Positions 38,171 through 46,252 of a DNA stretch of 64,000 nt are shown here, one piece after another (the stretch's first letter is position 1; each line of letters starts with the position of its first letter). The stretch spans positions 1 to 64,000 of the forward strand of contig CAIJVD010000037.1 of the NCBI GenBank assembly GCA_903824045.1. Reading direction: 5' to 3'. The translations under genes and the position numbers were made by a program. A model generated the notes under the pieces. The model was not told the origin of the DNA and made no database searches. It saw only the letters and a program-made list of their open reading frames with translations. Origin of the DNA: an uncultured Chlorobiaceae bacterium (GTDB taxonomy: Bacteria > Bacteroidota > Chlorobiia > Chlorobiales > Chlorobiaceae).

Positions 38171-39628
38171 ATGGCAGAAGAGCTTTACAGGAAAGGGGAT
38201 ATCATCACGCTCACGGTTACCGATCTGGCGGAGAAGGAGCAGTGTTTCGGACGACTTGACAACGGCATGGCGGTGATGGTCAGCGGGATGCTTGCTTCGG
38301 GTGACCGGGTGGCGGCTAAAATCAGAAAGGTCCGCCAGCGCTATATCGAGGCGTCATCGGTAGAGGTGCTTGAGTCCTCACCGGACAGGACGGATCCGCG
38401 TTGCCACTATTTCGGCGTGTGCGGCGGGTGCAAGCTGATGCATATCCGCTATGAGGCGCAGCTGCTCTACAAGCAGAAGAAGGTCCGTGACGCCCTTGTG
38501 CATCTCGGCAATTTCCCCGATCCGCCTGTCAGAGAGGCACTTGCGGCACTCTCCCCCTTCCATTACCGGAACAAGATCGAGTTCTCGTTTTCCAGCATGC
38601 GCTACCTTCTGCCCGAAGAGCTATCGCTGGAGAAGCTCGAGCGGCCGAAGGAGTTTGCTCTTGGCTTTCATACTCCGGGCAATTTCGAGAAGGTTATTGA
38701 CATTGACTACTGCTACCTTGCCGTCGAAGAGATGAACCGGGTGCTTGCGCTGACCAGGGAGTTTGCGCTTGCCAACGCCCTGGCCCCTTACGCGGTCAAG
38801 GCCCACACCGGCTTTTTGCGCAATCTTGTCGTTCGCTTCAGTGAGAACCGGCGGGAGGTGATGGTCAATCTTGTCACCTCATGGCATGACGCTCCGCTTA
38901 TGGAGCGCTACCGGGCGCAGCTCGAGTCCGGAATGTCGGGCCAGACGATGACCATTGTCAACAATGTGACCGGGCGGCACAATACCGTCGCTACCGGAGA
39001 GCAGGAGTTTACGGTTTCAGGCGCGGGATATATCACCGAGCAGCTTGGCGGCCTTGACTTCCGCATTTCGGCGAACTCCTTTTTTCAGACGAACTCTTCG
39101 CAGGCAGAGGTGCTCTACCAGAGTATTCTCGATGTTGCGGGGCTCTGCAAGGATGATACCGTCTACGATCTCTATTGCGGAACCGGCACCATTACGCTCT
39201 ATCTGGCAAGGCACTGCCGTCAGGTGGTCGGTCTCGAGGTTGTCGAAAGCTCGATAGGGGATGCAAGGAGCAATGCCGAGCTGAACGGCATTCCGAATGC
39301 GGCCTTCTACCAGGTCGATTTGAAGGATTTTCATGCTATGCTCGATACGCTTGACCATTACGGCGCACCGGATGTGATCATTACCGATCCACCCAGGGCG
39401 GGCATGCATCCGAAGGCGCTCTCAACGCTGCTGCGCCTCAGGCCGCGCAAGATCATCTATGTTAGCTGCAATCCAGCCAGCCTTGCGCGTGATGGCAAGG
39501 AGATTGCCCAGAGCGGCTACACGCTCTCATCGGTTCAGCCAGTCGACATGTTTCCGCATACTGCGCATATCGAGAGCGTCGCCTGTTTTGATCGGGACGA
39601 TCACGCTCCGGTTTCGAGGACCCTGTAG
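38171..39628 (+). CDS. 23S rRNA (uracil-5-)-methyltransferase, RlmD/RumA type
   Basis: A 485-residue SAM-dependent RNA methyltransferase. An N-terminal TRAM-like domain (GDIITLTVTDLAEKEQCFGRLDNG) is followed by iron-sulfur cluster cysteines in CHYFGVCGGCKLMHI. The SAM-binding motif is VYDLYCGTGTITLYLARHC. The family motif is ITDPPRAGMHPKAL, and the catalytic cysteine is in YVSCNPASLARD near residue 435. The target is most likely a uridine in 23S rRNA, but the family also includes tRNA enzymes, so the exact site is not claimed. Its last 28 bases overlap the convergent DUF1232 gene. Confidence 0.88.
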   Translation: MAEELYRKGDIITLTVTDLAEKEQCFGRLDNGMAVMVSGMLASGDRVAAKIRKVRQRYIEASSVEVLESSPDRTDPRCHYFGVCGGCKLMHIRYEAQLLYKQKKVRDALVHLGNFPDPPVREALAALSPFHYRNKIEFSFSSMRYLLPEELSLEKLERPKEFALGFHTPGNFEKVIDIDYCYLAVEEMNRVLALTREFALANALAPYAVKAHTGFLRNLVVRFSENRREVMVNLVTSWHDAPLMERYRAQLESGMSGQTMTIVNNVTGRHNTVATGEQEFTVSGAGYITEQLGGLDFRISANSFFQTNSSQAEVLYQSILDVAGLCKDDTVYDLYCGTGTITLYLARHCRQVVGLEVVESSIGDARSNAELNGIPNAAFYQVDLKDFHAMLDTLDHYGAPDVIITDPPRAGMHPKALSTLLRLRPRKIIYVSCNPASLARDGKEIAQSGYTLSSVQPVDMFPHTAHIESVACFDRDDHAPVSRTL

Positions 39629-40032
39629 TCTGCCGTTTCGGCCGATGAGGCTTTTGCCGCCTCCCAGGCGGTAAAGCGCTCAACGTCCGTGATGATTGAT
39701 GAGAAGAGGGAGGAGATGATGGCTACATCGTCCGCAAAGCCGACAAGAGGAATGAAGTCGGGGATGAGGTCGAAAGGTGCGACAAAATAGATGAGGGCGG
39801 CCGCAATGAGGACGATTGTCTGCCAGGGAATGTCGGTGTACTCCCTGGTTGCATAGCTTCGGAGCATCCGTCCGAGCGCGCGGATTTTGCCGGCCGCGTC
39901 GCCAAGCAGGGAGGACCCTTTCCCCTGCTGCATCAGGAGACGGAAGGCCGCATCGACCAGCCTCGTTGTCTTTCGGGGGCTTGCGGCGACCCTCTCAGCC
40001 TTTCTCCGGCTCTTCTCAAAGACGTTATTCAT
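39601..40032 (-). CDS. DUF1232 (YkvA) family membrane protein
   Basis: A 143-residue protein with the DUF1232 core: IPWQTIVLIAAALIYFVAPFDLIPDFIPLVGFADDVAIISSLFSSI. The PxDLIPDxIPxxGxxDD pattern defines the family. It has a basic N-terminal region and one or two membrane segments. No biochemical function is known. It converges on and overlaps the RlmD-type gene by 28 bases and is followed (upstream on this strand) by a rhomboid gene 13 bases away, so the two are probably one transcript. Confidence 0.88.
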   Translation of the reverse strand: MNNVFEKSRRKAERVAASPRKTTRLVDAAFRLLMQQGKGSSLLGDAAGKIRALGRMLRSYATREYTDIPWQTIVLIAAALIYFVAPFDLIPDFIPLVGFADDVAIISSLFSSIITDVERFTAWEAAKASSAETADYRVLETGA

Positions 40033-40045
40033 CGTTCACCTCGCG

Positions 40046-40867
40046 CTATTTGCTACCGGCTCTGAGCAGTTTGCGGCGCTCCTCTTCACTCAGGGATCCA
40101 TACCCTTTCAGGGAGATTTTGTCGAGGATGGCGTTGATCTCCGCCTCTGAAACCGGTGCAGGTGCATCCTTTTTCTCCTGACGGTAGAGGCGGGGGCCCT
40201 CACTCCTCTTGAAAAGTGCCTTGAGTTTTTCAAGCAGCTCTGCGGCCGACCACTCGTTTCTTTTGATGGTAATGTAGATGAAGCCGATCAGCATCCCGCC
40301 GAGGTGCGCAAAGTGCGCGATATTGCTGCCGCTCCCCATCGCCCGGCTTCCGAGGCCGGAAAAGAATTCGATGAGTGCATATCCGGCGACAAAGTATTTG
40401 GTCTTGACCGGGACAAGGAAGTAGAGGAAGATATAGCGGTCGGGAAACATCATGCCGAAGGCGAGCAGGACGCCGTAGATGGCTCCCGAAGCCCCGACAG
40501 TCGGATAGCTGTCGCCAATGGTCATCAGGAGGTTGATGACGGCTGCACCGATGCCGCAGATATAGTAGTAGAGGTTGAACTGTTTCGTGCCCCAGTAGTT
40601 CTCGATCTCTGCGCCGAACATCCAGAGGGCGAACATGTTGAAGAAGAGGTGTGCGCCTCCACCGTGCAGGAACATATAGGTGAGCGGCTGCCAGATTCTG
40701 AAGTGTCCGGATCCCAGGGGCCAGAGTGCGCCGAGGGTGGTGATGGCTTCGCCAGCGGGGGTCATCTGCAGCAGAAACACGCCGATGTTGAGTATGATAA
40801 GGCTTTTGATTGCCGGGGGTATAAACTGAAACCCCCCGGGGCTGTAAGGCCTGCCGGAATAGTTCAT
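40046..40867 (-). CDS. Rhomboid family intramembrane serine protease
   Basis: From the ATG at 40867 (MNYSGRPYSPGG) the protein has 273 residues. The rhomboid core is clear: the first loop HGGGAHLFFNMFALWMFG with HxxxxHxxxN, the catalytic serine in VGASGAIYGVLLAFG, and the catalytic histidine in HFAHLGGMLIGF. About six membrane helices are present. The C-terminal 70 residues are cytoplasmic and charged (KKDAPAPVSEAEINAILDKIS) and resemble a small helical tail found on other rhomboids. Substrates are unknown. A longer start at 40900 is less likely. Confidence 0.9.
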   Translation of the reverse strand: MNYSGRPYSPGGFQFIPPAIKSLIILNIGVFLLQMTPAGEAITTLGALWPLGSGHFRIWQPLTYMFLHGGGAHLFFNMFALWMFGAEIENYWGTKQFNLYYYICGIGAAVINLLMTIGDSYPTVGASGAIYGVLLAFGMMFPDRYIFLYFLVPVKTKYFVAGYALIEFFSGLGSRAMGSGSNIAHFAHLGGMLIGFIYITIKRNEWSAAELLEKLKALFKRSEGPRLYRQEKKDAPAPVSEAEINAILDKISLKGYGSLSEEERRKLLRAGSK

Positions 40868-40937
40868 CGTGATAGCTATGGGTTCTGCCTGTCCCCGCAA
40901 CCCGCAGTTGCGGGGTGCGCGGGCGGCGGGTATGGTA

Positions 40938-42131
40938 TTAGTCGTTCAGTGCGGCGATTCCCGGAAGCACCTTGCCTTCGAGAAATTCGAGGCTTGCTCC
41001 GCCACCGGTCGAGATGTGAGTGATTCCTCCGGCGAGGCCAGCCTTGGCTATGGCAGCTGCGGAGTCTCCGCCGCCGACAATAGTGGTCGCACCCTTTGCG
41101 GTCGCATCAACAAGCGCACGCGCAACGGCCATCGTGCCGGACGCGAAGTTGTCGATTTCAAAGACCCCCATCGGGCCGTTCCAGAGAACCGTCCGAGCAC
41201 CAATGATCTCGTTGCGGTAGGCCTCGGCAGCTTTAGGGCCGATATCGACGCCGATCATCCCGTCAGGAATGGCGCTGATCAGTGCAGAGTGGAATGGTGC
41301 GTCAGCCGCTATCTTTGAAGTCAGAATGACGTCCTCGGGAAGGAGAAGCTTTATTCCCCGCTGTTTGGCCTGTTCAAGAATCTCAAGAGCCAGCTCGATC
41401 TTGCTCTCTTCGACCAGGGAGTTTCCGACCTCATAGCCTTGGGCCTTGAAGAAGGTGAAGACCATTGCCCCGCCGATCAGCACCGTATCGACTTTTTTGA
41501 AAAGGTTTTCCAGAACATCGATCTTGCCGGATATCTTCGAGCCGCCAAGGATAGCAACGAAGGGTCGCTCCGGATCCTGCAGGGCTTTTCCAAGATACAT
41601 AAGCTCCCTTTCGATCAGGTAGCCGGCAACGGCAATCGGTACGAAGTGGGTGATGCCTTCGGTTGAGGCATGGGCGCGGTGGGCGGTTCCAAACGCGTCA
41701 TTGACGTAGAGCTCTCCGAGCGAAGCAAGCTCCTTTGCGAACTCCGGGTCGTTGGCCTCTTCCTCGGGGTGGAATCTCAGGTTTTCAAGCAGTATGACCT
41801 CGCCGTCGCGCATGGCCAGCACCTGCTGCATGACCTCGGTGCCGATGCAATCCTTTGCCATGGTAACCGGAGCGTCGATAAGAGCTGCGAGTTTTGCCGC
41901 GACCGGCGCCAGCGAGAACTCCGGGTTGACTTTGCCCTTTGGTCGGCCAAGGTGGGACATCAGAATAAGGCGGCCGCCATCGTCAAGCACCTTTTTGATC
42001 GAAGGGAGCGACTCGACGATTCTCTTGTCGTCGGTGATGTTTTTCCTGTCGTCAAGCGGAACATTGAAGTCGACGCGCATGAGTACCCGTTTGCCTTGGA
42101 TTGAGAGGTCCGACAAGGTCTTTTTCTGCAT
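40938..42131 (-). CDS. pgk: Phosphoglycerate kinase
   Basis: A 397-residue glycolytic and gluconeogenic enzyme that interconverts 1,3-bisphosphoglycerate and 3-phosphoglycerate with ADP/ATP. The N-terminal substrate domain has [16 protein letters not shown] and [12 protein letters not shown]; the basic patch [13 protein letters not shown] follows. The nucleotide domain has [34 protein letters not shown], and [13 protein letters not shown] near the C-terminus, ending [13 protein letters not shown]. Length and motifs are typical. It stands alone between rhomboid and mltG. Confidence 0.97.
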   Translation of the reverse strand: MQKKTLSDLSIQGKRVLMRVDFNVPLDDRKNITDDKRIVESLPSIKKVLDDGGRLILMSHLGRPKGKVNPEFSLAPVAAKLAALIDAPVTMAKDCIGTEVMQQVLAMRDGEVILLENLRFHPEEEANDPEFAKELASLGELYVNDAFGTAHRAHASTEGITHFVPIAVAGYLIERELMYLGKALQDPERPFVAILGGSKISGKIDVLENLFKKVDTVLIGGAMVFTFFKAQGYEVGNSLVEESKIELALEILEQAKQRGIKLLLPEDVILTSKIAADAPFHSALISAIPDGMIGVDIGPKAAEAYRNEIIGARTVLWNGPMGVFEIDNFASGTMAVARALVDATAKGATTIVGGGDSAAAIAKAGLAGGITHISTGGGASLEFLEGKVLPGIAALND

Positions 42132-42241
42132 TTCTCGTATTGATTAGTTGAAAAAACTCTGTTGCTCCAAAATTACCCTAATATGCAAAATAAACAATTC
42201 CCCTGACAGAGGATCGACTCACAATGTGGCACTGCCACACC

Positions 42242-43258
42242 TTATTGCGCGGCCTGCCTGCGGGCCTGGCGGTATTTTTTAATGTTCTCGCCGTGAGCCG
42301 CAAGGGACTCGGCGAAGTTGTGCCCGCCGGTTCCCGTAGCCACAAAGTAGATGAATCCGGTGGTGGCGGGCTTGAGAACCGCGAGAATCGAGGCTGCGCC
42401 GGGATTGCAGATCGGGCCGGGAGGAAGGCCATTATGGCGGTAGGTATTGTATGGCGAGTCGACTCCGAGGTCATTGTAATAGAGGTGGCGGGCCGTCCCT
42501 CCAAGCGCATACTGTACGGTCGGGTCGGCCTGCAGGCGCATGTTTTTTGTAAGCCGATTGAGATAGACGCTTGCTACGACCGGTTTCTCGGCATCAACGG
42601 GGGTTTCGGCTTCAACAATGGATGCCAGCGTAAGGAGCTGGATTTCGTTCAGTCCTCGCCTGGCGGCAACGGTTTTGAGAGAGTCGGAGTAGAAGCGCCG
42701 GAATCGTCCCACAAGAAAGCTGGCGGCTTCGGACGGGGTGCTTGCCCATGCAAAGTCATAGGTTCCGGGAAACAGATACCCCTCTGCATTTCTTGCCTTG
42801 ATATGGTACTTCCGGAGCATCAGGCTGTCCTGGGCGGCCGCCATAAACGCGGTTGAGTCGATGTCGAGCTTGCGGGAGAGAATTCTGGCGACCTTCTGGA
42901 GGTCGAGCCCCTCGGGGAGCGTAACCCGAACTTCGTCCTGGGGGTGGAAGTGGAGGAAGAGGAGGAGCTGGAGGTTGCTCATGCCGCCCGCAATAGTGTA
43001 TCGACCGGGCTTGATGTTGTGTATGCGGGGAATAACTCTGCCGGTAAGAAGAGCGGGCCAGCTACTCCGAATGGTTCCGTTTCGCACCATCTCATCGACG
43101 ATCGCTGTGAAGCCGGTTCCGCGGTGAACCGTGAGTTTTGTAGGCTTCGACGTTGTATTAAGTCCCGGAATCAGGAGAAAAGAGAGCAGGATAGCCAGTG
43201 CGATGGGCAACAGGGCTTTGAGTCGTTTTGCCAAAGAGCTTTTTTTGTGTGATGCCAT
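42242..43258 (-). CDS. mltG: Endolytic murein transglycosylase MltG (YceG)
   Basis: A 338-residue cell-wall enzyme that cleaves nascent glycan strands. A single N-terminal membrane anchor (ALLPIALAILLSFLLIPG) precedes a LysM-like region (IPRIHNIKPGRYTIAGGMSNLQLL) and the catalytic YceG domain. The catalytic glutamate is in LASIVEAETPVDAEKPVVASVYLNRL. Other family markers are MRLQADPTVQYALGG, SPYNTYRHNGLPPGPICNPG and the C-terminal YFVATGTGGHNFAESLAAH. It begins 14 bases after the chorismate mutase gene and should act with the mur and fts proteins encoded nearby. Confidence 0.95.
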   Translation of the reverse strand: MASHKKSSLAKRLKALLPIALAILLSFLLIPGLNTTSKPTKLTVHRGTGFTAIVDEMVRNGTIRSSWPALLTGRVIPRIHNIKPGRYTIAGGMSNLQLLLFLHFHPQDEVRVTLPEGLDLQKVARILSRKLDIDSTAFMAAAQDSLMLRKYHIKARNAEGYLFPGTYDFAWASTPSEAASFLVGRFRRFYSDSLKTVAARRGLNEIQLLTLASIVEAETPVDAEKPVVASVYLNRLTKNMRLQADPTVQYALGGTARHLYYNDLGVDSPYNTYRHNGLPPGPICNPGAASILAVLKPATTGFIYFVATGTGGHNFAESLAAHGENIKKYRQARRQAAQ

Positions 43259-43272
43259 CGAAAATCGTCCGG

Positions 43273-43599
43273 TTACCTCGAAGGGATATCATGCTGGCTG
43301 TTTTTCCACTCATGCTGGCAGATGCGGGACTCTTCGAGAATGCAGCGGTAGATCTTCTCCAGGGCATTGGAGACAAGCGGTGAGTCGGCCAGGTTCAGAA
43401 CATTGTTGAGTACCTCTTTTTCGCGTTGGGGCTGGAGGACCTGTTCGCCGATGCAGGACTTCAGTGCACTGATATTGCGGGCGCAGTTAAGCCTGTCGGA
43501 GAGCAGGGCTGCAAGCTGGCGGTCAATGGCATCAATTTTCTTTCGCCACAGGTCCAGTTCCTGCCAATGCTCGTTATGCTTGAGGGTGCTGTCAGACAT
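43273..43599 (-). CDS. Chorismate mutase, AroQ class
   Basis: A 108-residue all-helical protein. It has LDLWRKKIDAIDRQLAALLSDRLNCARNISALKS, matching the AroQ-type helix 1 with its Arg and the xxIDxxLxxLLxxR pattern. A following block QPQREKEVLNNVLNLA supplies the ExxxL residues, and LEKIYRCILEESRICQHEW is helix 3. It converts chorismate to prephenate for Phe and Tyr synthesis. There is no fused dehydratase, dehydrogenase or DAHP synthase domain. It is next to mltG, which suggests co-transcription rather than a shared pathway. Confidence 0.88.
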   Translation of the reverse strand: MSDSTLKHNEHWQELDLWRKKIDAIDRQLAALLSDRLNCARNISALKSCIGEQVLQPQREKEVLNNVLNLADSPLVSNALEKIYRCILEESRICQHEWKNSQHDIPSR

Positions 43600-43650
43600 T
43601 ATGAATAGAGTGGTTTAGCGTTAACCGGATCCGGTCACCAGGAGCCGCCA

Positions 43651-44160
43651 TTAATTCTTCCCGCGGGTAAAGAGCGCTTTCCAGCTCGCAACCTCCTGCT
43701 CACTCAGCGCCGACTGGCCGTCGAAATTGAATTTCCCCTCTTCGGAGGCGCCCTGAGGGGAGGCCGCCCTTTTCTTCAGTTCCTTTACAAATGCTTCGGA
43801 TGCCATGCAGGACGCACCGAACGCGGATGCGTAGCGGCGGATCTCCTCGTCCGAACTTACAATAGTAACCATTTTTACTTTTGTGTTCAACGATTTTACG
43901 TATTCAATGATCCAAAGGTCGGCGCTTTTTGATGCGGGAGTAAAGACAATATGGAGTGGAGCGATGAGTGGCGAATCCTGGCGGTGTCCTTTTCCATCAT
44001 AGACAACCGTTACGTGGTGTCGTGTTCTCTTTTGAAAGGCGACAAGCTCCTGCTCCATACTCCTGCGCAATGAGTCGAGCGCTGAGAGTGAGGGTGACGG
44101 AAACAGCTTGTGCATAAGATTATAGCCGTCGATGACGAACTCTTTGCAATCTCTCTTCAT
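43651..44160 (-). CDS. NYN (YacP-like) domain protein
   Basis: From the ATG at 44160 the protein has 169 residues. The PIN-like NYN fold is recognisable by EFVIDGYNLMHKLF, where the Asp and Asn are active-site positions, VTVVYDGKGH, FTPASKSADLWIIEYVKS, and VTIVSSDEEIRRYASAFGASCM. YacP/Rae1 of Bacillus is a ribosome-associated mRNA endonuclease, so an RNA-cleaving role is plausible here. The C-terminal 40 residues are probably a flexible tail. It is divergent from mraZ with the MraZ boxes in the spacer. Confidence 0.78.
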   Translation of the reverse strand: MKRDCKEFVIDGYNLMHKLFPSPSLSALDSLRRSMEQELVAFQKRTRHHVTVVYDGKGHRQDSPLIAPLHIVFTPASKSADLWIIEYVKSLNTKVKMVTIVSSDEEIRRYASAFGASCMASEAFVKELKKRAASPQGASEEGKFNFDGQSALSEQEVASWKALFTRGKN

Positions 44161-44251
44161 GGGGGGCGCTCTCTTGGAAGGCAACATAGAACCTATGCCA
44201 TAAAATAGCTGAATATTTTTTTAGTGCATCCTTTTTTAATACATTTTGTGG

Positions 44252-44276
44252 TGGTGGAAAATGGGGAAAAATGGGG
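44252..44276 (+). promoter_or_regulatory. MraZ box array ahead of the dcw cluster
   Basis: Three pentamers spaced exactly 10 bases apart: TGGTG at 44252, TGGGG at 44262 and TGGGG at 44272, separated by GAAAA and AAAAA. This matches the known MraZ operator form (TGGGN repeats with five-base spacers) by which MraZ controls its own operon. The last box ends 14 bases before the ATG at 44291. Confidence 0.75.
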
Positions 44277-44290
44277 AAGCATATCAGAGA

Positions 44291-44761
44291 ATGGCCGGCT
44301 TTATAGGAAAAGAGGTTCATGCCGTTGATGAAAAGGGGCGGCTTATGATTCCTGTCAGATTTCGGCGCAGGTTCGGTCGGCCAGCATCGGATGGCGGAAG
44401 CGGGAGCGATGTGGAGCCTGTCGAAGCGCTCTATATCAGGAAGGCCCCCGACCGTTCCATCGAGCTCTATGAACCGTTCGTCTGGGCGGGAATCAGAAAG
44501 ACCATATCGGCACTTTCCGATTTTAATCCCGAGGAGCGCTTGCTGAAGACACTCATGTATGAAAGCCTTGAGACGGTCGAGCTTGACCGGCAGGGGCGGG
44601 TTGCGCTCTCCAGGGAGTTTCTTGACCATGCAGGAATCGAAAAGGACGTTGTTATTATCGGCGCGGATACAAAAATGATTGTCTGGAAGCCCGAGCATCT
44701 TTCCGCCGTGCTCGAGGAGAGTGCAGGGCGCTTTGCATCTCTTGCCGGAAGGTATTTTTAG
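44291..44761 (+). CDS. mraZ: Transcriptional regulator MraZ
   Basis: From the ATG at 44291 the protein has 156 residues. It contains two MraZ/SpoVT-AbrB-like halves: AGFIGKEVHAVDEKGRLMIPVRFRRRF near the N-terminus and ESLETVELDRQGRVALSREFLDHAG in the second half, each with the DxxGR motif. MraZ forms rings that bind TGGGN repeats and control division and wall genes. Possible upstream starts at 44246 and 44261 would place the MraZ boxes inside the coding frame and add residues not usual for the family, so 44291 is preferred. The TAG stop overlaps the rsmH start. Confidence 0.93.
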   Translation: MAGFIGKEVHAVDEKGRLMIPVRFRRRFGRPASDGGSGSDVEPVEALYIRKAPDRSIELYEPFVWAGIRKTISALSDFNPEERLLKTLMYESLETVELDRQGRVALSREFLDHAGIEKDVVIIGADTKMIVWKPEHLSAVLEESAGRFASLAGRYF

Positions 44762-45747
44762 TGGCAACGCCGAGGGATAGCTATCACGATCCGGTGCTTC
44801 TGGAGGAGATCACGGCACTGCTGGTCAGAAAACCGGGCATCTATGTTGATGGCACCCTTGGAGGCGGCGGCCACTCTCTCGGAATTCTCAGGGCGCTCCA
44901 GGCGGCTGGGCATGCCGGCGGGTCGCTGCTGATAGGTATAGATCAGGATGACGAGGCCTTGAGGTCGGCCGCAGAGAAGCTCAGCGAGTTCGCAGGGCGG
45001 GCGGTACTTGTTCAGGGCAATTTTCAGGAGATAGAGGAGATTATAAGGCGTGTTGCCGCCGAAAAAGGCTTAAGGCCAAAGGCTGAGGGAATCCTGCTCG
45101 ATCTTGGCGTCTCATCATTTCAGATCGACACGCCGGAGCGGGGGTTCAGCTATCTTCGCCAGGGGCCGCTCGACATGCGGATGGACAGAGGTGCCACGCT
45201 CTCAGCCAGGGAGTTAGTCAACACGCTTGATGAAGGTGAGCTGGCAAGAATCATATTCAGGTATGGCGAGGAGCCGAGAAGCCGTTCAATATCGAGGGCG
45301 ATTGTCCGGCATCGCGAGAAAAACGGGGAGATCGAAACGACCGAGGAGCTTGCTTCCATTATCCGCGCGATCTGCGGTCGGGACACGGTCATTAAGACGC
45401 TCTCACGGGTTTTCCAGGCCCTGAGGATTGAGGTGAACCGCGAGCTCGAGGTGCTTCGCGAGGCTTTGCTGGGAGGCATCGCATCCCTCGATGATGGGGG
45501 GCGTATGGCGGTCATCAGCTATCACTCGCTTGAAGACCGGATCGTTAAAACGATTTTTGCCGATCAGGCCAGGAGTGACTGGGGGCCGAAAGGGGTTGGC
45601 TTGAGGGAGCCGGTCACGAAGGGTATTATCAGCCAGGTTACCCGGAAGCCGATGCTGGCGACTCCGGAGGAGATCAGCCTGAATCCAAGGGCAAGAAGTG
45701 CAAAATTGCGTGTTATAGAAAAACTCTACGAGGGGAGGTCAGCTTGA
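44761..45747 (+). CDS. rsmH: 16S rRNA (cytosine-N4)-methyltransferase RsmH (MraW)
   Basis: A 328-residue methyltransferase acting on C1402 of 16S rRNA. The start is GTG, sharing a base with the mraZ stop. The conserved N-terminal HDPVLLEEI-type segment (here YHDPVLLEEITALL) is followed by the SAM motif YVDGTLGGGGHSLGIL, ILLDLGVSSFQIDTPERGFSYLRQGPLDMRMD, and the C-terminal AVISYHSLEDRIVK with NPRARSAKLRVIE. It is the second gene of the dcw cluster and overlaps the start of the ftsL gene. Confidence 0.97.
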   Translation: MATPRDSYHDPVLLEEITALLVRKPGIYVDGTLGGGGHSLGILRALQAAGHAGGSLLIGIDQDDEALRSAAEKLSEFAGRAVLVQGNFQEIEEIIRRVAAEKGLRPKAEGILLDLGVSSFQIDTPERGFSYLRQGPLDMRMDRGATLSARELVNTLDEGELARIIFRYGEEPRSRSISRAIVRHREKNGEIETTEELASIIRAICGRDTVIKTLSRVFQALRIEVNRELEVLREALLGGIASLDDGGRMAVISYHSLEDRIVKTIFADQARSDWGPKGVGLREPVTKGIISQVTRKPMLATPEEISLNPRARSAKLRVIEKLYEGRSA

Positions 45748-46220
45748 GTGACAATAGTGGCATAGCGTCATCATTGAGGATGTTTCGGGAGCGCATCAGC
45801 AGCGCTCTGGAGCGGTTTCGCAATTCGGAGCGGACGGGGGAGCCGATGTTCGCAGGCGAAGCCGGGGCGATGCTCTCCCGTGATGATTTTTCTGATCTTG
45901 GGGATGGAGATTCGGAGCTTCGGGAGATGATCGACAAGACCTTCAAGTTCGATATCGCCTCCCTCCTGCAGCTGAGATCTTTTTTGTATCTTCTCTCTGC
46001 CACGGGGATTGTTCTCTTCCAGACCCACAACACGCTCGCAATAAAAAATCTTTCCATGCAGAATGAAAAGCTGCGTGATCAGCTGCGGATGACCTCCAGC
46101 GTGCTCACCTCACAGGAGCTGAAAGTGCATGAGCTGCACAGCATCCATAATATTGCGCAGTCTTCCGAAGGGCTTGGCCTTACTGGCTCAACTGTTCCGT
46201 CCGTCAAACTTCTGCCCTGA
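45744..46220 (+). CDS. ftsL: FtsL-like division protein
   Basis: A 158-residue protein at the ftsL position. A cytoplasmic N-terminus of about 78 residues is followed by one membrane helix (LRSFLYLLSATGIVLFQ) and a short heptad-type segment (IKNLSMQNEKLRDQLRM) leading to about 55 further periplasmic residues. This single-span plus coiled-coil layout is that of FtsL, which joins FtsQ/FtsB and activates FtsWI; the identity rests on position and topology because FtsL sequences diverge widely. The cytoplasmic part is longer than usual. Translation begins at a TTG that overlaps the rsmH stop (TTGA). Confidence 0.65.
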   Translation: MSDNSGIASSLRMFRERISSALERFRNSERTGEPMFAGEAGAMLSRDDFSDLGDGDSELREMIDKTFKFDIASLLQLRSFLYLLSATGIVLFQTHNTLAIKNLSMQNEKLRDQLRMTSSVLTSQELKVHELHSIHNIAQSSEGLGLTGSTVPSVKLLP

Positions 46221-46252
46221 ATGATGAGCAACCAATCGAACTGGACCCAACC

